Shown: positions 43,352-51,690 of the stretch, one piece after another
Layout: each line of letters opens with the position of its first letter
Numbering within the stretch: the first letter of the stretch is position 1
Assembly (NCBI RefSeq): GCF_002163835.1
Contig: NZ_CP019331.1
Location: forward strand, 2,925,573-2,989,572
DNA length: 64,000 nt
Direction: 5' to 3'
From: Polaribacter sp. SA4-10
GTDB lineage: Bacteria > Bacteroidota > Bacteroidia > Flavobacteriales > Flavobacteriaceae
Program-made: the position numbers and the translations under genes
The notes under the pieces: model-generated
The model's input: the letters and a program-made list of their open reading frames with translations, nothing else
Database searches by the model: none
What the model was told of the DNA's origin: nothing

Positions 43352-43789
43352 ATGTCTAAAGTAGAAGCGTTTCTATCTCAAGAAGAAGAACAAGAAATTA
43401 TTTCTGCTATTAGAGTGGCAGAAAAAAATACTTCTGGCGAAATTCGTGTGCATATTGAGGCTACCTCAGAAAAAAACCATGATGATCGTTCGTTAGAAGT
43501 ATTTCATATGCTAAAAATGAACAACACTAAAGATGAAAATGCCGTGTTGATTTATGTTGCTGTAAAAGATAAGAAATTTGTTATTTATGGTGATAAAGGC
43601 ATCAACGAAGTAGTTCCGGATGACTTTTGGAATACAACTAAAGACGTTATGCAAAACCATTTTAAACTTGGTGATTTTAAGCAAGGTTTGGTAGCAGGTA
43701 TTTTAAAAGCAGGAGAAGAATTACAAGAACACTTTCCTTGGCAAATAGATGATGAAGATGAACTTTCTAATGAGATATCTAAAGGATGA
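43352..43789 (+). CDS. TPM-domain protein (cytosolic form)
   Basis: A 145-residue TPM (DUF477) domain without signal peptide or membrane helix. Conserved blocks are ISAIRVAEKNTSGEIRVHIE, NAVLIYVAVKDKKFVIYGDKGI, and the C-terminal GDFKQGLVAGILKAGEEL. The TPM fold is linked to phosphatase activity in one plant member (TLP18.3) and to photosystem or respiratory-complex repair. The bacterial role is not established. The 3' end overlaps the next gene by four bases (ATGA), implying translational coupling. Confidence 0.88.
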   Translation: MSKVEAFLSQEEEQEIISAIRVAEKNTSGEIRVHIEATSEKNHDDRSLEVFHMLKMNNTKDENAVLIYVAVKDKKFVIYGDKGINEVVPDDFWNTTKDVMQNHFKLGDFKQGLVAGILKAGEELQEHFPWQIDDEDELSNEISKG

Positions 43790-44610
43790 AAAATTTAGTT
43801 AGTAGTATTCAGTATTCAGTTGGCAGTAAGTTATTAGTTTTAGTAACTTTTTTATTTTCATTAAGTCTTTTTTCACAAGGGTTTAAAATTCCTGAGAAGC
43901 CTAAGTTTCAAACAAGTGTTTATGATTACACAGGATTATTATCAGCAAGTCAAAAAACGAGTTTAGAAAGTAAGTTAGTTCGGTACTCAGATACAACATC
44001 AACACAAATTGTAGTTGCCATAATTTCATCTACAGAAGGTGAAAATATTGCATACTTAGGTGCAAATTGGGGTGAGAAGTGGGGTATTGGTCAAGCGAAA
44101 GAAGATAATGGGGTTTTGATGTTGTTAGCAAAAGATGACAGAAAAATTACCATCCAATCAGGTAAAGGAGTTGAACATTTACTTACTGATTTTCAATCAA
44201 AAAGAATTATAGAAAGAGTGATTATTCCTGAATTTAAGCGTGGCGATTTTTATGCTGGTTTAGATAAAGGATCTGATTACATTTTTAAAACTTTAAACGG
44301 AGAATACCAAGGAACTCGCAAAGAAGCATCCGATTCTAATCCAGGATTTGTCTTTTTTGTCGTCATTATAATTATCTTTTTTATTTTAATTTCTAGAGGA
44401 AATAAAAATAATAGAGGCAAAGGAAAACGTTACAGAAAAAGGTCTCTTGCTGGAGATATTTTACAAACCATTATTTTAAGCAACGCTGGTAGAGGTGGAG
44501 GAAGCTTTGGTGGTGGCAGTTTTGGTGGCGGAGGATCTTCTGGTGGAGGATTTGGCGGTGGTTTTGGTGGTGGAAGTTTTGGTGGTGGAGGATCTTCTGG
44601 AGGTTGGTAA
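43786..44610 (+). CDS. TPM-domain membrane protein with Gly/Ser-rich tail
   Basis: A 274-residue protein with a signal segment (about residues 14-31, LLVLVTFLFSLSLFSQ), an exported TPM domain (residues 40-175, with KEDNGVLMLLAKDDRKITIQSGKG), a transmembrane helix (about 186-203) and a cytoplasmic tail. The tail ends in ~40 residues of Gly-Gly-Ser-Phe type repeats (GGGSFGGGSFGGGGSSGGG). The glycine tail is usual for this subfamily. The first codons contain an AGTATTC repeat also found in intergenic DNA at 4646. It is co-transcribed with lemA and the smaller TPM gene. Confidence 0.88.
   Translation: MKNLVSSIQYSVGSKLLVLVTFLFSLSLFSQGFKIPEKPKFQTSVYDYTGLLSASQKTSLESKLVRYSDTTSTQIVVAIISSTEGENIAYLGANWGEKWGIGQAKEDNGVLMLLAKDDRKITIQSGKGVEHLLTDFQSKRIIERVIIPEFKRGDFYAGLDKGSDYIFKTLNGEYQGTRKEASDSNPGFVFFVVIIIIFFILISRGNKNNRGKGKRYRKRSLAGDILQTIILSNAGRGGGSFGGGSFGGGGSSGGGFGGGFGGGSFGGGGSSGGW
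43804..43827 (+). repeat. AGTATTC repeat copies within the signal-peptide coding region
   Basis: AGTATTC AGTATTC AGTTGGC AGT matches the 7-base tandem repeat at 4646-4708. Here it is translated as part of SSIQYSVGSK in the n-region of a signal peptide and keeps the reading frame over its 24 bases. Confidence 0.6.
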
Positions 44611-44620
44611 TTATCTGTTT

Positions 44621-45466
44621 ATGAAAAAAATTATTTATTTTTTAATCCCTATACTTTTATTTAGTTGTCAGAATTTTAGCCAATTAAAATTGATTTCAGA
44701 TTTACCTAAAGATTTGAAAGAGGTTTCTGGGACTGAAACAACAACAGGTTCAGCGTTTATCTGGATGCTAAATGATGGTGGAAATAAGCCAGTGTTATAT
44801 GGTGTTTCTAGAAAAGGGAAAATTAAGAAGGAAGTAAAAATTAAGGCAAAAAATCATGATTGGGAAGATTTAACTTCTGATGAAAAAGGAAATATTTACA
44901 TAGGAGATTTTGGGAATAACTCAAACAAAAGAAAGAATCTGGTAATTCTGAAAGTAAATAAGAAGGAATTAAAAAAGAAGAAAGCACAAATTGAAAAAAT
45001 AAAATTTGAATATTCAACTCAAAAGAATTTCCCTCCTAAAAAAAACCAATCTTTTTATGATGCTGAGGCATTTTTTTACTTTCAAAACGCGTTATATATT
45101 TTTACAAAAAGTAGAGTAAAAAATAATTTTGGTACTACTTCTCTTTATAAAATACCTTCAAAAGAAGGAAAATACAAAGCAAAATTAATTTCTGAATTTA
45201 AAAATTGTAAAGAATTAGAATGTTGGATAACCTCAGCAGATATTTCACCAGATAAAAGTAAGGTTGTGTTACTTTCTCAGAAAAATATATTGGTTTTTTC
45301 AGATTTTAAAGGAGATGATTTTTTCTCTGGTACGTTATCAGTTATTCCATTAAAACATAGTTCTCAAAAAGAAGGTGTGTGTTTTAAAAACAACAATACG
45401 TTGTATATTACAGATGAAAAATCTCATGGAGCTGGTGGTAATTTGTACGAACTTAAAATTAATTAA
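44621..45466 (+). CDS. Lipoprotein of unknown function, possibly a beta-propeller
   Basis: Start chosen at ATG 44621 (MKKIIYFLIPILLFSC), giving a lipoprotein signal with Cys16. A longer frame running back to 44495 is only the out-of-phase reading of the glycine-rich tail of the previous gene. The mature 265 residues have recurring strand patterns such as DWEDLTSDEKGNIYIGDFGN and SADISPDKSKVVLLSQKN, which suggest a six- or seven-bladed propeller. It is rich in lysine and is not otherwise recognised. It follows the TPM gene by 10 bases and overlaps the convergent DUF423 gene by 8 bases. Confidence 0.75.
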   Translation: MKKIIYFLIPILLFSCQNFSQLKLISDLPKDLKEVSGTETTTGSAFIWMLNDGGNKPVLYGVSRKGKIKKEVKIKAKNHDWEDLTSDEKGNIYIGDFGNNSNKRKNLVILKVNKKELKKKKAQIEKIKFEYSTQKNFPPKKNQSFYDAEAFFYFQNALYIFTKSRVKNNFGTTSLYKIPSKEGKYKAKLISEFKNCKELECWITSADISPDKSKVVLLSQKNILVFSDFKGDDFFSGTLSVIPLKHSSQKEGVCFKNNNTLYITDEKSHGAGGNLYELKIN

Positions 45467-45845
45467 AAGTTACTGCAAACTTGTAAATTAATAAACCCCA
45501 GCCTAAAACTAAAAACAAACCTCCAAGTGGAGTAATTGGTCCTAGAATTTTTAGTTTTTTATCCATTGCAGAAGAAATTACCAATCCATAAATAGAAAAC
45601 GAAAACAGGAATGTTCCTAAAATAAATGCATAGATAATGTATGTATCTAAAGAATTATTTAAGGGTAATTGAAACCCTATAATTAATAAAACAATGGCAT
45701 GATACATTTGATATTTTACGCCAGTTTCAAAACTGTTTAATTGATCTGTTGTTAGCTTTTTCTTTAATAAATGAGCACCAAAAGCACCAAATATTACTGC
45801 TGTTAAACCATAAAAAGAAGCAAAAATTAATGCAAATTGACTCAT
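45459..45845 (-). CDS. DUF423 family membrane protein
   Basis: A 128-residue protein with four hydrophobic helices and the family signature FGAFGAHLLKKKL near the N-terminus, with LGPITPLGGLFLVLGW near the C-terminus. Members are small inner-membrane proteins of unknown function. It is the last gene of the thirteen-gene minus-strand run, 10 bases after the phosphoesterase/barrel gene. Confidence 0.9.
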   Translation of the reverse strand: MSQFALIFASFYGLTAVIFGAFGAHLLKKKLTTDQLNSFETGVKYQMYHAIVLLIIGFQLPLNNSLDTYIIYAFILGTFLFSFSIYGLVISSAMDKKLKILGPITPLGGLFLVLGWGLLIYKFAVTFN

Positions 45846-45855
45846 ATTTATTATT

Positions 45856-48800
45856 TTAAAAATCGAAACCTAAATTAAATGATAATCTTAGACCATCATC
45901 ACTATTAAATAAAGCAATATTTCCTGTTGCTAGATTTGCAGCATTAAAGAAAACACCACCTCCATAAGAATAATTCCAATGTTTGTAGTTAAAAATAGGG
46001 TTGATTGTTAGATTTTGTTCTCCCCAAACTTTTCCATAATCAAAACCTGTATAAACTCCAATATTTAAAGGCAAAATACTTGTTTTAACCTGTCTTAAGT
46101 TAAGTCTAATGTCTGAGCTATGATAAAAAGAGTTTTTACCTGTAAAACGCTGATTTCGATATCCTCTTAGACCATCATTACCTCCAATGCTTGCTGCTTG
46201 ATAAAATTCATAACGATTACCAAACGTAAAATGAGTTTTTAATTTGGTAGCTAAAACTAATTTCCCGCTTGATATAAGTTTATTATAAAAAGAAATAGAC
46301 GGAATAAAATAGCCGAAATCATTATCATTATTAATATTTGAAGTGTACCCAACTTTTAATTTAGTTTTCATTCCTAAAGTTGTAAATGCTGGATTATCAC
46401 TATTTTCAAATTGATAACTTGCTTCTGTATTAAAGAATTTTTGAGTGTCAAAAATTGGGTTGTTTGCATTGAATTTTTTATTGATATATCGTCCTAAAGA
46501 ATTTTCAATTTTAATAGTTTGATAATTAACACCAATTTTAATTTCTGCTCCCAATTCTCCTTTCCAGTTGATAAATGAACCTGCAATTAATTTTTTTATT
46601 TTTACTCTATTATAAACTTCTTCTTCTAAATCTCTTGCCTCCGGATTTGGTGAGTTGTTTCCTAATCCAAAATAATTTATTGCATAATTAGGACTTGTAA
46701 ATGTTGTGTTAAAACCGATGTTCCAATTGCTAAAAATATTAGCAAATTCACTTAAATAATTAATTTCATAACCATTAGTTGCAAAATAAAAAGAACTAGA
46801 AAGTGTATGCTGTGATGTAAATGGGTTTCTATTAAAACCATAAGCGGTATACACATTTGTAAACCCAATTTTAAGACCATCATCAGGATTAAAACCAATT
46901 GTTGGTTTTATCATATTTTGGTTATTTTTCAGCTTCTTATAATCATACACATTTGTCTCATAATTATCGGTTAGTTTTACTTTTCCTTTTTTAGTTGCAA
47001 AAGTATTTTTCTTTGATTTATAGTCATAGATAACAACTTTGTCACCATTATTTATAGTATAAACATCGTTGTTTTGACCACCAATAATTCTTAATTTAAT
47101 TAAGTTTTTGCCTTCTCCATTTACAACAAATGTATCGTCATCATCTAAGCCATAAATCCAAATTTCTTTGGTGTTCGCGTAGTTATATATTCGTTGATGA
47201 AAGACATCACTTTTTTTACCTTTTTTTATTCTGTACCCTACAACTTTAGTTTTACCATTTTGTAATCTTTCAATTTCAAACCAATCATCCTTTTGAGTTC
47301 CTTTTATAACTTGAAATTTATTAATATGTTTAAAATAAGAATCAGAAATTTTCTGTAAATTTTTTCTTCTACCAATTAGTTTCTTTTTTATTTCTACTAC
47401 AGTCTGGTCTTTTACTTCATTTGGAAAATTATTAAAAGCGTCATCTATAACTTTATCAGAGATATTTGATGTAATTATTTTAACCTGTTTGTCCCAGATA
47501 GGTTTTTTAGAATTAGTAATTAAAGACATATCTAAAGGGTATGGCTCTAAATTAAACCATTTTGGGCTTTTTAATTCTTTGCTATAAGATTTCATTAAAC
47601 GTAAAGTAGGAATTATTTTGGTGGCAAAATTTAACAAAGCTCCATCACCAAAAATAGAAAATGCTTGATCCCTATCTCTTGGAATTGGTCTGTAAATAGT
47701 TTGCTTGTTTTCTTTAAATACTGCCCAACGCCATTGGTCTTCATGCCTGTCCCAATCTCCAATTAGCATATCAAATAATCGTGCTTTTATATACGCTTCT
47801 TCATCTAAAATATGATTTTCATTCTTACTCAAATTCTTTAATAAATCATCTGTACTTATTACTTCATTTGAAAAACCAAAACTCGCTTTATCTCCATGAC
47901 CAGAAGCAGCACGTTCTTCAATCATATATAATTCACCTCCAAATTCATCATTAAAATCCCCTAAACTATTTTGTTTTGGAACGTAATATAAAACAGGATT
48001 TGTATGATAAACACCAATTGCATCAGCTAGTTTTCCAATTGTAAAAGGCGCATAAGGATGAGAACCTGTAAAAACGTCTGCTAATAAACTTTCTGTTTTG
48101 GTATCCTCAAATTGCCCTTCTATATATTGATCTTTAAAAGCCACCGCTTGTAAATATTGAATGGCATTTTTACGCAAAGCACGCATTACAAACTCCCTTC
48201 CCTCTTTATCTTCAAGTCTTAAAGATTTAGATTGATGTCCACCTCCTTTTCTCACAGGTTTTAACCCGCCAAACAGGGTGTCTAAATTTACAGTTGGTGC
48301 AGTAATTTCTGTGCCAAAATATTTTCTATAACGTTCTCCCCAAAAAAATCGATATTTTTTGCTTTTTGTAACTTCTTCTTTTGTGTAAATTGAAGCCTTT
48401 TTTTCTTTTAAATTCCTTTCTGTAAAAGTTGTAAATGTTTTCTTTTTATCTGCTGATAAAACTTTTGTTTCATAAACAATGCTGTCATCATTAACAGAAT
48501 AAAATTGGACTTTAGAAGAACCGTCTTTATAAATATTTAATTTAGCAAAACCTTGCGCTCCATAAGTAAATTTAGCTCCTCCAGATAATTTTGTTGGAGT
48601 CGTTTTTGAACCAGAACCACTAACTATTTGAGGAAGATTGTCTTGTACGATATATTGTAAATTATGATCATGACCAGAAACAAAAATGGTTTTATCATTC
48701 TCTTGAGACAATGTTATAATACGTTTTCTAAGTTCGTTGTATTTTTTATTTTGGATATCCGTATTTGTAAGTCCAGATGTTTTTCTAATTAAATTTTTAA

Positions 48801-49548
48801 GAGAACCGAGTATTGGTAATGGTTTCAAATGACTTTTTAATGAGTATTTTCCTCCATGTGATCCGTATGTAAACATTGGGTGATGCAGTGCAATAATGGT
48901 AGTCTTGCCTCTAGATTTTTTAATTAACCCTTCTAATTCATCAAAAAACTTATTTCTTGTTTTAATTTCACAATTGTCATTTATTTTGGGATGATTATCC
49001 CAGTTTGTTAGATACCAATGCGTATCAACAACAATTAAGACAATATCTTTAGAAATTTTTACTCTCTCTAAAGGACAACCATTTTGAGGGAAAAAAGATT
49101 TTTTTCCCAAAGCTTTTTCTACTAATTTTTCTTCTCTTTTTAAACCATCTAATCCGTTATACCAATCGTGATTTCCTGGAATAAAAATAGACTTTCCTTT
49201 AAAGTTTTTTGCAACATCAGTTTGGGCTTCAATTCTTCTTTTTGCTAAAGGATATTTTTTAGATTTTTTCTTAGGAATTCCAGTTTCATAAACATTATCA
49301 CCTAAAAAAAGGAGTGTCCCATTTTTAGGTGCATTTTTAATATGTTTTTTTAAATATTTTAATGCGGGCGAATCTTCTTTAATAGTTGAATTTCCTGCAT
49401 CTCCAATCAAATAAACAGCGTGTTCTATTTCTGATGGATTTTTTTCAATATCAATATTTTGATCTTCAGAAAATTGAATTTTACTTGTAGCGCAGTTGGT
49501 TAATAAAACGAAAGAAAAAAAGTATAAAATTTTTTTATAATAATTCAT
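45856..49548 (-). CDS. Lipoprotein: calcineurin-type phosphoesterase, kinase-like segment and Omp85-like barrel in one chain
   Basis: A 1230-residue protein with lipobox LLTNC (Cys19). Residues 45-300 form a metallophosphoesterase with all metal motifs: GDAGN (49), GDNVYETG (93), GNHDW (125), LHHPMFTYGSHG (221) and GHDHN (292). Residues ~425-630 are a second domain with DMLIGDWDRHEDQW (593-606) and IPRDRDQAF (622-630). These resemble the catalytic loop and metal-binding motif of CotH, Fam20 and HipA-type atypical kinases; this is a visual resemblance only. Residues ~880-1230 form a C-terminal barrel of surface-antigen/Omp85 type (GGNDGLRGYRNQRF, GFDYGKVWGE, final FNLGFDF). It is outer-membrane anchored, with the enzymatic parts probably facing the periplasm or the surface. 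It is the largest gene of the redox run. Substrates are unknown. Confidence 0.88.
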   Translation of the reverse strand: MNYYKKILYFFSFVLLTNCATSKIQFSEDQNIDIEKNPSEIEHAVYLIGDAGNSTIKEDSPALKYLKKHIKNAPKNGTLLFLGDNVYETGIPKKKSKKYPLAKRRIEAQTDVAKNFKGKSIFIPGNHDWYNGLDGLKREEKLVEKALGKKSFFPQNGCPLERVKISKDIVLIVVDTHWYLTNWDNHPKINDNCEIKTRNKFFDELEGLIKKSRGKTTIIALHHPMFTYGSHGGKYSLKSHLKPLPILGSLKNLIRKTSGLTNTDIQNKKYNELRKRIITLSQENDKTIFVSGHDHNLQYIVQDNLPQIVSGSGSKTTPTKLSGGAKFTYGAQGFAKLNIYKDGSSKVQFYSVNDDSIVYETKVLSADKKKTFTTFTERNLKEKKASIYTKEEVTKSKKYRFFWGERYRKYFGTEITAPTVNLDTLFGGLKPVRKGGGHQSKSLRLEDKEGREFVMRALRKNAIQYLQAVAFKDQYIEGQFEDTKTESLLADVFTGSHPYAPFTIGKLADAIGVYHTNPVLYYVPKQNSLGDFNDEFGGELYMIEERAASGHGDKASFGFSNEVISTDDLLKNLSKNENHILDEEAYIKARLFDMLIGDWDRHEDQWRWAVFKENKQTIYRPIPRDRDQAFSIFGDGALLNFATKIIPTLRLMKSYSKELKSPKWFNLEPYPLDMSLITNSKKPIWDKQVKIITSNISDKVIDDAFNNFPNEVKDQTVVEIKKKLIGRRKNLQKISDSYFKHINKFQVIKGTQKDDWFEIERLQNGKTKVVGYRIKKGKKSDVFHQRIYNYANTKEIWIYGLDDDDTFVVNGEGKNLIKLRIIGGQNNDVYTINNGDKVVIYDYKSKKNTFATKKGKVKLTDNYETNVYDYKKLKNNQNMIKPTIGFNPDDGLKIGFTNVYTAYGFNRNPFTSQHTLSSSFYFATNGYEINYLSEFANIFSNWNIGFNTTFTSPNYAINYFGLGNNSPNPEARDLEEEVYNRVKIKKLIAGSFINWKGELGAEIKIGVNYQTIKIENSLGRYINKKFNANNPIFDTQKFFNTEASYQFENSDNPAFTTLGMKTKLKVGYTSNINNDNDFGYFIPSISFYNKLISSGKLVLATKLKTHFTFGNRYEFYQAASIGGNDGLRGYRNQRFTGKNSFYHSSDIRLNLRQVKTSILPLNIGVYTGFDYGKVWGEQNLTINPIFNYKHWNYSYGGGVFFNAANLATGNIALFNSDDGLRLSFNLGFDF

Positions 49549-49566
49549 TTAGCAAAAATATCTTTT

Positions 49567-49752
49567 TTAAATTGATTTTAGGATGGTTTCGTATTCTTTA
49601 AACCGATGTTCTCTAATAGGTCTAATGTAAGGCTCTGTATTGAAATATAGCAATAAACAAGGTAATATTTGCTTGTATTGTGCTACAAATTCAAACTTAA
49701 TTAGTTCTCCATTTTTTATTCTTTGCTTTATTTTGTTATGATAAGGATACAT
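49567..49752 (-). CDS. Small conserved protein (61 residues)
   Basis: A compact, charged and aromatic protein (MYPYHNKIKQRIKNGELIKF, later PYIRPIREHRFKEYETIL) without signal or membrane segment. Its ATG overlaps the stop of the upstream nucleotidyltransferase gene by one base (TAATG), strong evidence that it is translated. The family appears to be conserved in flavobacteria as far as I recall. No function is known. Coupling to the XdhC/MobA-like pair suggests a part in molybdenum-cofactor handling, which is inference. Confidence 0.7.
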   Translation of the reverse strand: MYPYHNKIKQRIKNGELIKFEFVAQYKQILPCLLLYFNTEPYIRPIREHRFKEYETILKSI

Positions 49753-50336
49753 TAATTTATATAGTTTTTGTAATCCTCTTTAGTGTCAATATCTAGTAAT
49801 TTATCAGAAACAACAGCTAAAATATTTTCTAATTTAGAGTTTAATAAGTTTTTAGCTCCTTTGTCACCTTCTAAAAGTACTAATTTTTTAAAAAATATCT
49901 TCGGAAAAATAGCAGGAACGCCAATTTTATCATCATATTTTGAAGCTATGATTTTACCAGAATTACTATTAAAAGTTTCAATTAATTGATTTAAATAGGT
50001 CGAATCTACTTTTGGTTGATCTGCTAAAGTTATTAAAACTGCATCAAAATTATTTTGACTTTTTTCTATGAAATTAATTCCTGTAACAATACTTGAACTT
50101 AATCCCTTTTCATAGTTTTTATTAATAATAAACTCAATATTTTCAGTAGAAATTTCATTTTTAATTTCATCTAAATTTGCTCCTAAAACACAAAAAAGTG
50201 TAGTTGCTTTCGATTTTTTCCCAGCTTCAATTGCACGTTCTAAAAGTGTTTTTGTTCCAACTTTTAAAAGTTGTTTTGTGAAACCCATTCTAGAAGATTT
50301 ACCAGCAGCTAAAATTAAAACAGCAATATTTTTCAT
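49752..50336 (-). CDS. MobA/MocA-like nucleotidyltransferase
   Basis: A 194-residue NTP-transferase fold. The nucleotide-binding signature is LILAAGKSSRMGFTKQLL at the N-terminus, with the metal-binding LADQPKVD in the middle and GVPAIFPKIFF and GDKGAKNLL later. It matches molybdenum cofactor cytidylyl/guanylyltransferases (MocA type). It begins 2 bases after xdhC, a standard pairing for building the cytosine or guanine dinucleotide form of the cofactor. No molybdoenzyme gene is in this window. Confidence 0.88.
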   Translation of the reverse strand: MKNIAVLILAAGKSSRMGFTKQLLKVGTKTLLERAIEAGKKSKATTLFCVLGANLDEIKNEISTENIEFIINKNYEKGLSSSIVTGINFIEKSQNNFDAVLITLADQPKVDSTYLNQLIETFNSNSGKIIASKYDDKIGVPAIFPKIFFKKLVLLEGDKGAKNLLNSKLENILAVVSDKLLDIDTKEDYKNYIN

Positions 50337-50338
50337 AT

Positions 50339-51358
50339 TTAATTATGAATTTTACCATTTAACTTTCTTAAAGAAAAAGGTTCTTTTTTTCTAATTACTG
50401 ATAGAATTTCAGCAACAATAGAAATTGCAATTTCTTCAGGAGTTTGGGCTCCAATATGTAAACCTGCAGGTGTATAAATAATATCTAAAAAGTCTTCAGA
50501 AATATCAGGAACAAATTCAAAAAGCTCATTAAATAAACGTTCTCTTCTATTTGGTGCACCTAAAATTCCTATATATTTTGGTTTGTATTCAGAAAGTTTT
50601 ACCACATATTTTAAATCTTGCACGTAACTATGATTCATAATTACAATTGCAGTATTTTCTTCAATATTCGTAAATTGAATTGTTTCTGCAGAGTTCCCAA
50701 CAACAGAATTTGCTCCTGGAAAATTCTTGATTTTTTTACTGTCTTTTACGCAAGTAATTACATCAATTTCCCAACCTAAATTAGAAGCTACTTTACAGAG
50801 TTTAACGGCATCGTGTTCCCCGCCAATTATAATTAGCTTAAAACTGGGTTGTATTATTTGAGAAAAAAGGTTTAAATTATGCTTGTTCTGAGTACTAAAA
50901 GTTTCAGAAAACTCAAATTGCTTTTTGTTTTCAAAAGTTACAACAGAGCCAAAATTACCAAAAGCTTCATCTTCTTTTCTAAAACGACTTTCAATTTTTA
51001 TAGCTTCTCTTTTTGAAGTTGCATCTGAAAAATGAGTTATAAAATCATGAGTGATACATAAAGGTTCAATTAAAACATATAAAACACCTTCACAACCTAA
51101 CTTGTACCTACCATCGTATGTAATTATTTTAGGTTTGTTATCATCAAAAACACTTTTTGCCCTGTGAATAATTTCTTTTTCTACACAACCTCCACTAACA
51201 GCTCCAGTAACACTAAAATCTTCAGAAATTAGCATTCTAACTCCTGGTTTTCTGTAAGATGAACCTTCTAAATACACCACAGTTGCCAACACGTTTTTTA
51301 ACCCTTTTTGTTGGTTGATAACAGCTTGATTGATGATTTCTTTAAGTTCGTGGATCAT
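50339..51358 (-). CDS. XdhC/CoxI family molybdoenzyme maturation factor
   Basis: A 339-residue protein with the N-terminal XdhC block (LATVVYLEGSSYRKPGVRML, SGGCVEKEI) and a C-terminal Rossmann domain (KLIIIGGEHDAVKLCKVA, GILGAPNRRERL, PAGLHIGAQTPEEIAISI). XdhC proteins bind molybdenum cofactor and help insert its sulfurated form into xanthine dehydrogenase-type enzymes. It precedes the MocA-like gene in the same unit, 44 bases after the zinc-ribbon gene. Confidence 0.9.
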   Translation of the reverse strand: MIHELKEIINQAVINQQKGLKNVLATVVYLEGSSYRKPGVRMLISEDFSVTGAVSGGCVEKEIIHRAKSVFDDNKPKIITYDGRYKLGCEGVLYVLIEPLCITHDFITHFSDATSKREAIKIESRFRKEDEAFGNFGSVVTFENKKQFEFSETFSTQNKHNLNLFSQIIQPSFKLIIIGGEHDAVKLCKVASNLGWEIDVITCVKDSKKIKNFPGANSVVGNSAETIQFTNIEENTAIVIMNHSYVQDLKYVVKLSEYKPKYIGILGAPNRRERLFNELFEFVPDISEDFLDIIYTPAGLHIGAQTPEEIAISIVAEILSVIRKKEPFSLRKLNGKIHN

Positions 51359-51402
51359 TTAATGAAATTAAAATTTTGGGCTAAAGATAAAACTTTTTTA
51401 AG

Positions 51403-51675
51403 CTATTTTTTATGACCTACTTTACAAGTTTCACATTCATAATTATCTTTATTTATTGTGATACCACTTATATTACTTTCTACAATTTTATTAATGAAAC
51501 TGTTATACGTTTGATCGTTTCCAATCAATTTGTTTCCCCTATTCTGTTTGTAGAACTCTCCTTCCCATTCTTCTTTACCCCAACAGTTTGGGCAAATTCC
51601 AACAGGTGCTTTTTCTGAAGTGTTTCCTTCTGCTTTAGAATTAAAGTAATTTTTAATATTTTGTATAATACTCAT
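51403..51675 (-). CDS. Small zinc-ribbon protein
   Basis: A 90-residue protein with two CxxC knuckles, CPNC at residues 28-31 and CETC at 82-85, about 50 residues apart, likely binding one zinc ion. Between them lies a segment rich in Asn, Lys and Ile. It has no signal or membrane part. Function is unknown. It lies 15 bases downstream of the MsrA-like gene and within the redox run. Confidence 0.7.
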   Translation of the reverse strand: MSIIQNIKNYFNSKAEGNTSEKAPVGICPNCWGKEEWEGEFYKQNRGNKLIGNDQTYNSFINKIVESNISGITINKDNYECETCKVGHKK

Positions 51676-51690
51676 AGTTAATTTGATTTT

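Noticed and set aside
44495..44620. N-terminal extension of the lipoprotein gene
   Set aside because: This stretch is the glycine-rich tail of the TPM gene read in another frame; ATG 44621 gives a proper lipoprotein signal.
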